In this document: positions 1-5,922 of the stretch, in pieces
Position numbering within the stretch: the first letter of the stretch is position 1
Layout: each line of letters opens with the position of its first letter
Assembly (NCBI GenBank): GCA_934338765.1
Contig: CAKRHL010000075.1
Span: forward strand, 1-9,152
Source: an uncultured Lachnospiraceae bacterium
Lineage (GTDB): Bacteria; Bacillota; Clostridia; Lachnospirales; Lachnospiraceae
Direction of reading: 5' to 3'
Length of the DNA: 9,152 nucleotides
The notes under the pieces: model-generated
What the model saw: only the letters and a program-made list of their open reading frames with translations
Told to the model about the DNA's origin: nothing
Database searches by the model: none
Position numbers and translations under genes: made by a program

Positions 1-2232
1 GCATTTCCTACGGTAGAGGAGGCATATGCTCATCTGGATGAGGTGACGCCCAAGAGAACCCACGACCTGTTGGAAAAGGGAAGGGAGCAGGCGATGCTCA
101 GTAAGGCGCTTGCCACCATAAAGACAGACTGTGAGCTGGAGTATACATTGGAGGAGGCACATATTCCGGAGCTGTTTAATGAAAATTCCTTTGCTTTGGT
201 AAAACGTCTGGAGTTTAAATCTCTTTTCAAACGATTCGATCAACAACAGAAGGAACAGGCGTCAAAGCAGTTGAAGCTTCAGATGCCGGAAACAAAGGCG
301 CAGAGTCTCGAATTTCTTAAAGGACTGTATCAGACGGCACCTTCTGTGGTAGGAGTTGGATTTCTGGCAGATCACTGGGCCAGTCAGGGGGCAAGAAAGA
401 AAAAGGCCAGGAAATCAGGAGGACAGCTTGCTTTTGTTTTTGATGATGGCGATGCCGGTATTATGGAGGAGCATACAGAGGATCGGGAAAAAGAATATCC
501 GTTTTATGGAGTATCGATTTCTTACCCGGCAGCTGATGAGGTTCATACGGCCTGTATTATGGCAGGGGAAGCGATGACTTCTCAGGAGATTGTGGCTGAG
601 CTTCGAAAGCTGGTAGAGACCATCGATCATATTGCTGTGCTGGGATGGAAGGACATGCTACATCATACGACGCCTGTAGAAGAACTGTCGCAGGAGCATG
701 AGGCAGCAGAACAGGATGGATTCCCGGCAGCAACGGTGCAGGAGCAGACAAAGCTTTTTGGTAAGATTGCGGATCTGGAGATTGCAGCTTATCTGCTCAA
801 TCCACTAAAGGATACCTATCAGGCAGACGATATTGCGAGAGATTATCTCGATATGACTATATCCTCCTACGGAGAATTATTTGATAAAAAGAGTATTTCG
901 GAGATCTGCGGGGAGGATGACCAGAGAGAACACTTGCTGCAGTATCTGGGACAGCTTTCTTTTGTGCCATGTCTGGCATATAAGCCGGTCAGGGAGGAGC
1001 TGGAACAGCAGAATATGTGGCAGCTCTATGAAGAGGTTGAGATTCCTACAGCTTATTATCTGTATCAGATGGAAAGGCTGGGAGTCTGTGCGGATGGAAG
1101 AGTGCTTACGGATATGTCCTCTTCCCTGCAGGAGACGATCCGGGGACTGGAAAAAGAAATATATGATCTGGCGGGCGAGGAGTTTAATATCAATTCTCCG
1201 AAGCAGCTGGGGGTGATACTTTTTGAAAAAATGAAGCTCCCATTTGCAAAAAAAACGAAGACGGGATATTCCACATCGGCAGACATTTTGGACAAGCTTC
1301 GTTCAGAGGATCCGATCATTCCAAAGATTTTGGAGTATCGTCAGGTGACAAAGCTTAAATCTACGTATGCAGATGGTCTTCCTGTTTATATCGAAGATGA
1401 TGGACGCATCCACGGCAAGTTCAATCAGACGATCACAGCGACAGGCAGGATCAGCAGCACCGATCCGAACCTGCAGAATATCCCGATCCGGATGGAGCTT
1501 GGAAGACAGCTTCGAAAGGTATTTACACCGAGAAAGGACTGGGTATTTCTGGATGCCGATTATTCTCAGATCGAGCTGAGAGTATTGGCTCATTTATCCG
1601 GGGATCCGGAGCTTATCGAAGCATACCGGGAAAATAAGGATATTCACCGCAGTACTGCTTCCAAGGTATTTCATGTGCCTTTTGATGAGGTGACGGATCT
1701 CCAGAGGAGAAATGCAAAAGCGGTCAATTTCGGAATTGTTTATGGCATCAGCTCCTTTGGACTGGGGCAGGATCTGAACGTGTCAAGAAAAGAAGCGGAG
1801 CAGTTTATCCAACAGTATTTTGAAACATATCCGGCAATAAAGACATATCTGGACGGACTGGTAGAGGCTGCCAAGGCCCATGGATATGCCAAAACCATGT
1901 TTGGCAGAAGAAGACCGGTTCCGGAGCTTATCTCAAGCAATTTTATGCAGCGTTCTTTTGGAGAACGTGTGGCAATGAATTCTCCGATCCAGGGAACGGC
2001 GGCGGATATTATCAAGATTGCTATGATACGTGTCTCCCGAAAGCTTCTGGAGGAGGGACTCCGGGCAAAGGTGGTGCTTCAGGTTCATGATGAGCTTCTG
2101 GTGGAGGCACCTGTGGATGAGAAGGAAAAGGTAAAGGAGATTCTGGAAAAAGAAATGTCTCAGGCGGCGCAGCTTGCAGTGCCGCTGGAAGTTGAGGTGG
2201 AAGAAGGCAGTAACTGGTATGAGGCGCATTAG
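1..2232 (+). CDS. polA: DNA polymerase I, 5'-truncated by the window edge
   Basis: Family A DNA polymerase that fills gaps in repair and replaces Okazaki-fragment primers. The frame is open from base 1, so the gene starts upstream; roughly 200 N-terminal residues (most of the 5'-nuclease domain) are missing by comparison with E. coli Pol I. In window residue numbers, 1-90 are the end of the 5'-nuclease domain, including an ATIKTD motif; about 105-300 correspond to the 3'-5' exonuclease fold; about 335-743 are the polymerase domain. Polymerase motif A is DYSQIELR with the metal-binding Asp at residue 520. Motif B has Lys573, Phe577 and Tyr581 (RRNAKAVNF...YG). Motif C is VHDE with Asp697. All key polymerase residues are present, and Phe577 is the residue that favours dNTPs over ddNTPs in this family. 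The exonuclease region lacks a recognisable DxE motif, so proofreading is probably lost, as in Bacillus Pol I (inference). coaE follows 64 bases downstream, probably in the same transcript. Confidence 0.97.
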   Translation, partial: AFPTVEEAYAHLDEVTPKRTHDLLEKGREQAMLSKALATIKTDCELEYTLEEAHIPELFNENSFALVKRLEFKSLFKRFDQQQKEQASKQLKLQMPETKAQSLEFLKGLYQTAPSVVGVGFLADHWASQGARKKKARKSGGQLAFVFDDGDAGIMEEHTEDREKEYPFYGVSISYPAADEVHTACIMAGEAMTSQEIVAELRKLVETIDHIAVLGWKDMLHHTTPVEELSQEHEAAEQDGFPAATVQEQTKLFGKIADLEIAAYLLNPLKDTYQADDIARDYLDMTISSYGELFDKKSISEICGEDDQREHLLQYLGQLSFVPCLAYKPVREELEQQNMWQLYEEVEIPTAYYLYQMERLGVCADGRVLTDMSSSLQETIRGLEKEIYDLAGEEFNINSPKQLGVILFEKMKLPFAKKTKTGYSTSADILDKLRSEDPIIPKILEYRQVTKLKSTYADGLPVYIEDDGRIHGKFNQTITATGRISSTDPNLQNIPIRMELGRQLRKVFTPRKDWVFLDADYSQIELRVLAHLSGDPELIEAYRENKDIHRSTASKVFHVPFDEVTDLQRRNAKAVNFGIVYGISSFGLGQDLNVSRKEAEQFIQQYFETYPAIKTYLDGLVEAAKAHGYAKTMFGRRRPVPELISSNFMQRSFGERVAMNSPIQGTAADIIKIAMIRVSRKLLEEGLRAKVVLQVHDELLVEAPVDEKEKVKEILEKEMSQAAQLAVPLEVEVEEGSNWYEAH

Positions 2233-2296
2233 CCTGTAAATGCAAAACAGGAAACAGAGCGGAAAGATATGTATTGCCGTCTGGGAGAACGGTGGA

Positions 2297-2893
2297 ATGG
2301 AGAAAGTTATGTATGTGATTGGTTTGACCGGAGGTGTTGGCAGCGGGAAGAGTCTGGCGGCTCAGATGCTGGCAGAAGAAAAAAATGCAGAGCTTTTGAT
2401 CACAGATGAGCTTGGCCATACCGTGATGGAAAAAGGGACTCCGTGTTATGATGAGATCCGGAAGCATTTTGGAGAAGACATTGTTGATCAGGAGGGGAAT
2501 ATTGACCGGACAACACTGGCGCAGAGAGTTTTTTGTGACGAAGCGGAGAGAACCTGGCTGAACCGGCTGATCCATCCGGCAGTCATCCGGTATATTGAGT
2601 CGTATATTGCCGGAAGAAGAAAGCGGGATGGGATCATTGTTCTGGAATCGGCACTGTTGTTTGAGAGTGGATGTGACCGCTTTTGTGATGAAATATGGTA
2701 TGTATCTGTCTCAGAGGCCATCAGACGAAAGCGCCTGGAGGAAAGCAGGGGGTATAGTCAGGAAAAAATCACTTCCATATTAAAAAGACAGATGACCTGT
2801 GAGGAGTTTCAGAAACGAAGTGACGTTGTGATCTGCAATAATGGTACACAGGAGGAGCTCCGGGCACAGATATTATCGAAAATAAAGACGTAG
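2297..2893 (+). CDS. coaE: dephospho-CoA kinase (CoaE)
   Basis: Cytoplasmic P-loop kinase for the last step of coenzyme A synthesis: ATP-dependent phosphorylation of the 3'-hydroxyl of dephospho-CoA ribose. With this start the protein is 198 residues, the usual CoaE length. The N-terminus reads VIGLTGGVGSGKS, with the Walker A loop at residues 12-19. Further family marks are a TDELG segment in the substrate-binding region, the block LESALLFE at 116-123 (commonly D-x-P-LLFE), and an Arg-rich lid-like stretch around RRKRLEESRG. The start is uncertain. ATG 2297 has GGGAG at 2283-2287, nine bases upstream. ATG 2309 has GGAG at 2299-2302 and is a serious alternative giving 194 residues. The longest open frame begins at ATG 2240 but adds 19 residues unlike the family and has no ribosome binding site. 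polA followed by coaE is a common pairing in Bacillota. The last 21 bases are antisense to the end of the next gene, and no terminator is visible between them. Confidence 0.93.
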   Translation: MEKVMYVIGLTGGVGSGKSLAAQMLAEEKNAELLITDELGHTVMEKGTPCYDEIRKHFGEDIVDQEGNIDRTTLAQRVFCDEAERTWLNRLIHPAVIRYIESYIAGRRKRDGIIVLESALLFESGCDRFCDEIWYVSVSEAIRRKRLEESRGYSQEKITSILKRQMTCEEFQKRSDVVICNNGTQEELRAQILSKIKT

Positions 2894-3460
2894 CAGCCCG
2901 GGATTTCCACAGGCTTCCAATAAGCAGCCGAGGATCAGGAGCAGGGCCGATAGAAAGAAAAAGGGAAACTCGCACAGGATCAGTTTATGACGGGAAATGG
3001 TAATGCTGTGGAGTTCGTTGTGAGTATACTCACAATGATCGATGCACATCAAAAAGGCAGGGATGATCAATAAAGCCTGCGGAAGGAGAAAACACAGGTA
3101 TCCGATGATTCCCCAGAGACCATTTAACTGGAGACAAAATGCCAGTAAAAGTCCGTGCTGGAAACCAATATAGAGAGAAAAAAAACGATAATAATATTTC
3201 CAGATATTGGTAAAGGAAAAAAAGCAGAGTAGCAAAAAATATTTGATGGTTCTGCGGAACGCAAGCAGAAAAAAATCCTGACGATCCACTTCCAATGACT
3301 GAAGCTGGGTGAGCAGAGTCCGGTAAAGATGGAAGATATATGAATATAATCCGTTGCGAAGGATAAATGCAGTGATGCATCCCAAAGACAGTCCGGCGGC
3401 AACGAAAAGAAAAACGCTGATTGAAGTATTTGACAGCGTTTTTTTTGTTTGATTTTTCAT
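2873..3460 (-). CDS. spoIIM: SpoIIM-family stage II sporulation membrane protein
   Basis: SpoIIM works with SpoIID and SpoIIP in the DMP complex that remodels septal peptidoglycan during forespore engulfment. It is a mother-cell membrane protein that helps place SpoIIP. The predicted product has 195 residues and about five hydrophobic segments (near 14-34, 73-92, 94-112, 115-140 and 160-178). The match rests on the family pattern: a charged FRRTIKY segment before the second helix, then IGFQHG, then NGLWGI, then LLPQALLIIPA around 125-135. A terminal LEACGNPGLL resembles the FEAYLSPVL end of B. subtilis SpoIIM as I remember it. The start is ATG 3460 because AAGGAG (minus strand, 3475-3470) lies nine bases upstream of it. 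ATG 3469 gives three more residues but abuts the AAGGAG with no spacing. The gene stands alone on the minus strand, converging with coaE and diverging from the solute-binding-like gene. A general DUF95/SpoIIM-like membrane protein without a sporulation role is the main alternative. Confidence 0.8.
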   Translation of the reverse strand: MKNQTKKTLSNTSISVFLFVAAGLSLGCITAFILRNGLYSYIFHLYRTLLTQLQSLEVDRQDFFLLAFRRTIKYFLLLCFFSFTNIWKYYYRFFSLYIGFQHGLLLAFCLQLNGLWGIIGYLCFLLPQALLIIPAFLMCIDHCEYTHNELHSITISRHKLILCEFPFFFLSALLLILGCLLEACGNPGLLRLYFR

Positions 3461-3469
3461 AGGGGACAT

Positions 3470-3475
3470 CTCCTT
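3470..3475 (-). promoter_or_regulatory. Ribosome binding site deciding the spoIIM start
   Basis: On the minus strand this reads AAGGAG, a near-perfect Shine-Dalgarno sequence. It touches the ATG at 3469 with no spacer but is nine bases from the ATG at 3460. The second is therefore the likely initiation codon. Confidence 0.75.
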
Positions 3476-3528
3476 GTGTATTTTATGGTGGACAAAAATG
3501 ACTTCAATTACAGTGATTTGTATTTTTT

Positions 3529-3557
3529 ATTATATGGAGAAAAATGTGAAATAGAAC
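3529..3557 (-). promoter_or_regulatory. Possible promoter for spoIIM (sigma-E-like -10)
   Basis: On the minus strand the spacer holds CATATAAT (3536-3529), which differs at one position from the sigma-E -10 consensus CATACAnT and also contains the sigma-A hexamer TATAAT. Thirteen bases upstream lies GTTCTATT (3557-3550), only a weak match to a sigma-E -35 element. No good sigma-A -35 lies at 17 bases. A sigma-E promoter would fit, since B. subtilis spoIIM is under sigma-E, but the call leans on the -10 alone. The rest of the divergent spacer (3461-3624) is AT-rich. I found no convincing forward promoter in it for the next gene. Confidence 0.32.
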
Positions 3558-3624
3558 GGAGAAATCTGTCGAAGGGATTTTATTGTATTTCCTGTGAATA
3601 TTCGTTAAGGTGAAGGAAGAATTC

Positions 3625-5052
3625 ATGGGGAGGAGCTGTGAGTGTGAAATGAAGACGGAATATAAGAAGCGGGTCGTGCTGCTGGTGGTTTTGTGTGCGT
3701 TTATTGTGGGAATGTATGCCGTATGTGGGAGGATTGCCGGGAACCGGCGGGAGGAACAAAAGCAGACATGGACGGCCAGCAGGGAAAACAATGTAAAAGC
3801 TGCAGGAACGAAGGGGACATTGAGGCTGTATGTAGGAGAGCTGAGTGGAAGTGCCTCTGCTTTTCATTGGGAAAGTGTAGGAGATGAAAGGCTGCTTTCA
3901 CTGGTATATCAGAAGATTGGCGATCTGGCAGAAGTGACACAGCAGAAAAAGGGTAAGGGAGCTGTTTACCGGATCCGTCTCAGGGAAGATGTGATGGATT
4001 CCGACGGAAAGCTGGTGACAGCAGATTCCCTGCTCTACAATTATTATATGCGCTGTCAGGTGGGATATATGGGAGAAGACGGTATCGGTGGGATGGCAGT
4101 CAGGGGAATGGCTGCCTATCGTTACGGGGCGCAGGGGAAAAGGCTGGAACGCCGGAAGAAAAAGGTGCGGCAGGCGCTCAGGCAGCCGGACCAAAAGCTG
4201 AGACAGCGTGCGGTCAAGGAGCTTGTGATGCCTATGCTGCATAAAGAGTACTATTGGGTGAGGGGATTATATCATAACCGGTCGGCACATAAAATATGTG
4301 AGCGGTATCCGGAGCCGGTACAGCTTTTGGCATATTACTATGCGCCGGACACCTCCTATACGGGCAAGGGAAGAAGTGAAGCGCAGGCTGTTCGTGACAT
4401 TGCAAAACAATATGGAACAAATCTGGAGCATCTGGCGGAAATGACAGGAATCGAATGTGAGACAAGACTACAGGGGCTGGCCATACAATATTACTGGCCA
4501 AAACAGATGGCAGGAAGCGGGCAGATCGCAGGGATACGAAAGCTTGATGACAGAACCGTACAGATTGAGACAACAAAGTATCGGGAAGAGGATCAGAATA
4601 AACTGAAGAATATGTATCTTGTCACAAGAAAACAGAAAAACTCCGGTTCCCAAAATGATGCCGGAGAGACATGGAACGGAACAGGAGCATATATTTTGCA
4701 GGAGAAGGACAAGGATGGCATCCGGCTGCAGGTCAATTCTTATTATAACAGGGAAGCTGTGAATCCGACACAGATTGAAGTTCAGAATGGTGAATTTACG
4801 GGGGCTCAATGTATACAGATGGTATGTGACGGGATATTAGACATGGCGTGCATCTGGGAGCGGGCAGATTACGAAAAAAAGGAGATCAGCCGAGCAATGA
4901 AAAGGGGAGATTCCCTATGGGAGTCGGCTCTCTATGGCGGACTTATTTATCATCCGGGCAGAGTGAATGCGACCACGATCTCAAAGAAGATGGTTGATGC
5001 AGAGAACATTGCAGGAATTATCAGGAAGCTGGAAATGAACGGATCTGATTAA
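3625..5052 (+). CDS. Membrane-anchored family 5 solute-binding-like protein, C-terminally short
   Basis: Resembles the extracytoplasmic solute-binding proteins (SBP_bac_5) that capture peptides or nickel for ABC importers. The product has 475 residues. Residues 17-34 are a hydrophobic segment after a KKR stretch, so it is an N-terminal anchor or signal. Cys34 follows Tyr-Ala-Val, a poor lipobox, so lipidation is doubtful. A family-like first block begins near residue 63 (LRLYVGEL) and includes GKLVTADSLLYNYY near 128-141, where the family has a 'TADDV' motif. A basic, probably helical region of about 125 residues follows, then IAGIRKLDDRTVQIE and a clear WNGTGAY at 350-356, corresponding to the family's GTGPY. 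The protein stops about 120 residues later, where typical members carry on for roughly another 150. ATG 3625 is preferred because AAGGA at 3613-3617 sits seven bases upstream; GTG 3610 has no ribosome binding site. No permease or ATPase gene adjoins it. Function is unknown; it may be a degenerate paralogue or a sensor. Confidence 0.6.
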   Translation: MGRSCECEMKTEYKKRVVLLVVLCAFIVGMYAVCGRIAGNRREEQKQTWTASRENNVKAAGTKGTLRLYVGELSGSASAFHWESVGDERLLSLVYQKIGDLAEVTQQKKGKGAVYRIRLREDVMDSDGKLVTADSLLYNYYMRCQVGYMGEDGIGGMAVRGMAAYRYGAQGKRLERRKKKVRQALRQPDQKLRQRAVKELVMPMLHKEYYWVRGLYHNRSAHKICERYPEPVQLLAYYYAPDTSYTGKGRSEAQAVRDIAKQYGTNLEHLAEMTGIECETRLQGLAIQYYWPKQMAGSGQIAGIRKLDDRTVQIETTKYREEDQNKLKNMYLVTRKQKNSGSQNDAGETWNGTGAYILQEKDKDGIRLQVNSYYNREAVNPTQIEVQNGEFTGAQCIQMVCDGILDMACIWERADYEKKEISRAMKRGDSLWESALYGGLIYHPGRVNATTISKKMVDAENIAGIIRKLEMNGSD

Positions 5053-5075
5053 AAGGGAAAGAAAAAGGCGGGTTC

Positions 5076-5104
5076 TTTACATTTGTCATAATATCCTTTA
5101 TGAT
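5076..5104 (+). promoter_or_regulatory. Sigma-A-type promoter of the cyclophilin gene
   Basis: TTTACA (5076-5081) and TATGAT (5099-5104) are separated by exactly 17 bases. Each hexamer differs from the sigma-A consensus at one position. Transcription would start near 5111, giving a leader of about 70 bases before the isomerase gene. It begins only 24 bases after the stop of the preceding gene, so the isomerase need not depend on read-through. Confidence 0.7.
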
Positions 5105-5178
5105 GGATAAGACAGGTCGTTATGATTCATATGTATATAGCGATATGGTCCAATAAAGCATCAGAAAGGAATAAAACA

Positions 5179-5697
5179 ATGGCACAGAATCCAATTGTAA
5201 CATTTGAAACAACACAGGGAACGATTGAAGCAGAGCTTTATCCGGAGATTGCTCCAAATACAGTTAATAACTTTTTATCACTGGTTGGAAAGGGCTTTTA
5301 TGATGGCCTGATCTTTCATCGCGTGATCAATGGTTTTATGATCCAGGGAGGAGATCCGGATGGTGTCGGTACCGGTGGTCCGGGATATTCTATCAAGGGA
5401 GAGTTTGCACAGAACGGCTTTGCCAATGATCTGAAGCATTCGGCAGGAGTACTTTCTATGGCACGTTCCATGATGCCGGATTCCGCAGGATCTCAGTTTT
5501 TTATTATGCATAAGGACGCTCCTCATCTGGACGGGGCATATGCAGCGTTTGGTAAGGTGACGAAGGGACAGGATGTTGTGGACAAGATCGCTGAGGTGGA
5601 GACAGATTTCAGAGATGCACCGATGGAGCCACAGATGATGATCAAGGTCACAGCAGACACCTTTGGCGTGGAGTATCCGGAGCCGGAAAAGTGCTAA
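5179..5697 (+). CDS. Cyclophilin-type peptidyl-prolyl cis-trans isomerase
   Basis: Catalyses cis-trans isomerisation of Xaa-Pro bonds and so assists protein folding. No signal peptide is seen, so it should act in the cytoplasm. The 172 residues span a single cyclophilin domain of normal size. Key blocks are FHRVINGFMIQGGD (46-59) with catalytic Arg48 plus Phe53 and Gln56, then SQFFI (105-109), then HLDGAYAAFGKV from residue 116. His116 lies where human cyclophilin A has Trp121, so weak cyclosporin A binding is likely (inference from the family). The start is ATG 5179 with AAAGGA at 5165-5170, eight bases upstream, and the protein then begins MAQNPIVTFETTQG as expected. An in-frame ATG at 5122 would add 19 residues with no cyclophilin match. 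The gene has its own promoter and a terminator 53 bases after the stop, so it is probably transcribed alone. Confidence 0.95.
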   Translation: MAQNPIVTFETTQGTIEAELYPEIAPNTVNNFLSLVGKGFYDGLIFHRVINGFMIQGGDPDGVGTGGPGYSIKGEFAQNGFANDLKHSAGVLSMARSMMPDSAGSQFFIMHKDAPHLDGAYAAFGKVTKGQDVVDKIAEVETDFRDAPMEPQMMIKVTADTFGVEYPEPEKC

Positions 5698-5750
5698 CAG
5701 CATAGCTTGTTTTACAGTTTGTTGAAAACGGCGGTTACAGTGAAATGATG

Positions 5751-5786
5751 AAAAGGAGATTTTCCGGGAGGGAGATCTCCTTTTTT
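5751..5786 (+). terminator. Rho-independent terminator after the cyclophilin gene
   Basis: AAAAGGAGAT (5751-5760) pairs perfectly with ATCTCCTTTT (5775-5784) across a 14-base loop. The run TTTTTT at 5781-5786 overlaps the base of the stem. This is the standard intrinsic terminator shape. It separates the isomerase unit from the downstream transporter operon. Confidence 0.85.
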
Positions 5787-5826
5787 GATAGGTTTCATGA
5801 TGCAGCCTTTAAGGGAAAATGTTGAC

Positions 5827-5850
5827 TTCACTTTTCACGGAATTGTTCAC
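5827..5850 (+). repeat. Three TTCAC direct repeats upstream of the ABC operon
   Basis: TTCAC occurs at 5827-5831, 5834-5838 and 5846-5850, with starts 7 and 12 bases apart, just upstream of a TATGAT element. Short tandem half-sites in this place can be operators for response regulators. The motif is only five bases, so chance is a real alternative. The third copy lies inside TTGTTCACAA, an imperfect palindrome. Confidence 0.35.
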
Positions 5851-5872
5851 AAAGTTTTGACATTATTATGAT
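5843..5872 (+). promoter_or_regulatory. Possible promoter of the Gld-type ABC operon
   Basis: TATGAT at 5867-5872 is a good -10 hexamer. The best -35 at a workable distance is TTGTTC (5843-5848, 18-base spacer), which matches the consensus only in its first three bases. A perfect TTGACA sits at 5857-5862 but is only four bases from that -10, and no -10 follows it at 16-18 bases. A weak -35 with a strong -10 would suit activator control. Transcription would begin near 5879. Confidence 0.35.
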
Positions 5873-5888
5873 AGAGTAGATTTTGATG

Positions 5889-5904
5889 TTGCGGAGAGCC
5901 GCAA
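5889..5904 (+). promoter_or_regulatory. Perfect 6-bp inverted repeat / leader hairpin
   Basis: TTGCGG and CCGCAA flank an AGAG tetraloop with no mismatch. The element lies five bases upstream of the GGAGG ribosome binding site of the ATPase gene, within the predicted leader. As RNA it would be a small GC-rich hairpin near the 5' end, which might stabilise the mRNA or tune translation. As DNA it could be a 16-bp operator. No T-run follows, so it is not a terminator. Confidence 0.5.
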
Positions 5905-5909
5905 AGATT

Positions 5910-5914
5910 GGAGG
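5910..5914 (+). promoter_or_regulatory. Ribosome binding site deciding the TTG start of the ATPase gene
   Basis: GGAGG lies eight bases before TTG 5923, the best spacing available. The first in-frame TTG, at 5908, overlaps this GGAGG and has no ribosome binding site of its own. Confidence 0.7.
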
Positions 5915-5922
5915 ACGAAACA

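Noticed and set aside
2233..2251. Small inverted repeat CCTGT...ACAGG after polA, considered as a terminator
   Set aside because: The stem is only five base pairs and no T-run follows. coaE begins shortly after, so read-through is more likely.
2240..2296. Longer N-terminus for CoaE from ATG 2240
   Set aside because: There is no Shine-Dalgarno sequence before it. The extra 19 residues precede the point where CoaE proteins normally start.
2021..2575. Minus-strand open frame of 184 codons across the polA end and coaE start
   Set aside because: It is antisense to two clearly conserved genes. Its predicted product is rich in Pro, His and Leu without any recognisable motif, as expected for a shadow frame.
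3504..3867. Overlapping minus-strand frames of about 95 codons in the divergent spacer and the start of the solute-binding-like gene
   Set aside because: They would use the spacer as coding sequence, have no plausible ribosome binding site, and show low-complexity Ser/Thr/His composition.
5054..5080. AAAGAA...TTCTTT inverted repeat after the solute-binding-like gene, considered as a terminator
   Set aside because: The stem is short and almost all A-T, and it is not followed by a T-run. It overlaps the -35 element of the next promoter.
5122..5178. N-terminal extension of the cyclophilin from ATG 5122, possibly a signal peptide
   Set aside because: The 19 residues lack a hydrophobic core typical of a signal peptide, and the internal ATG 5179 has a better ribosome binding site and the family-typical start.
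5278..5703. Minus-strand open frame of 141 codons opposite the cyclophilin gene
   Set aside because: It mirrors a strongly conserved coding sequence, has no ribosome binding site or motif, and lies entirely within that gene apart from a few bases.
5857..5862. Perfect TTGACA hexamer as the -35 of the ABC operon promoter
   Set aside because: No -10-like hexamer lies 16-18 bases downstream, and the good TATGAT is only four bases away.
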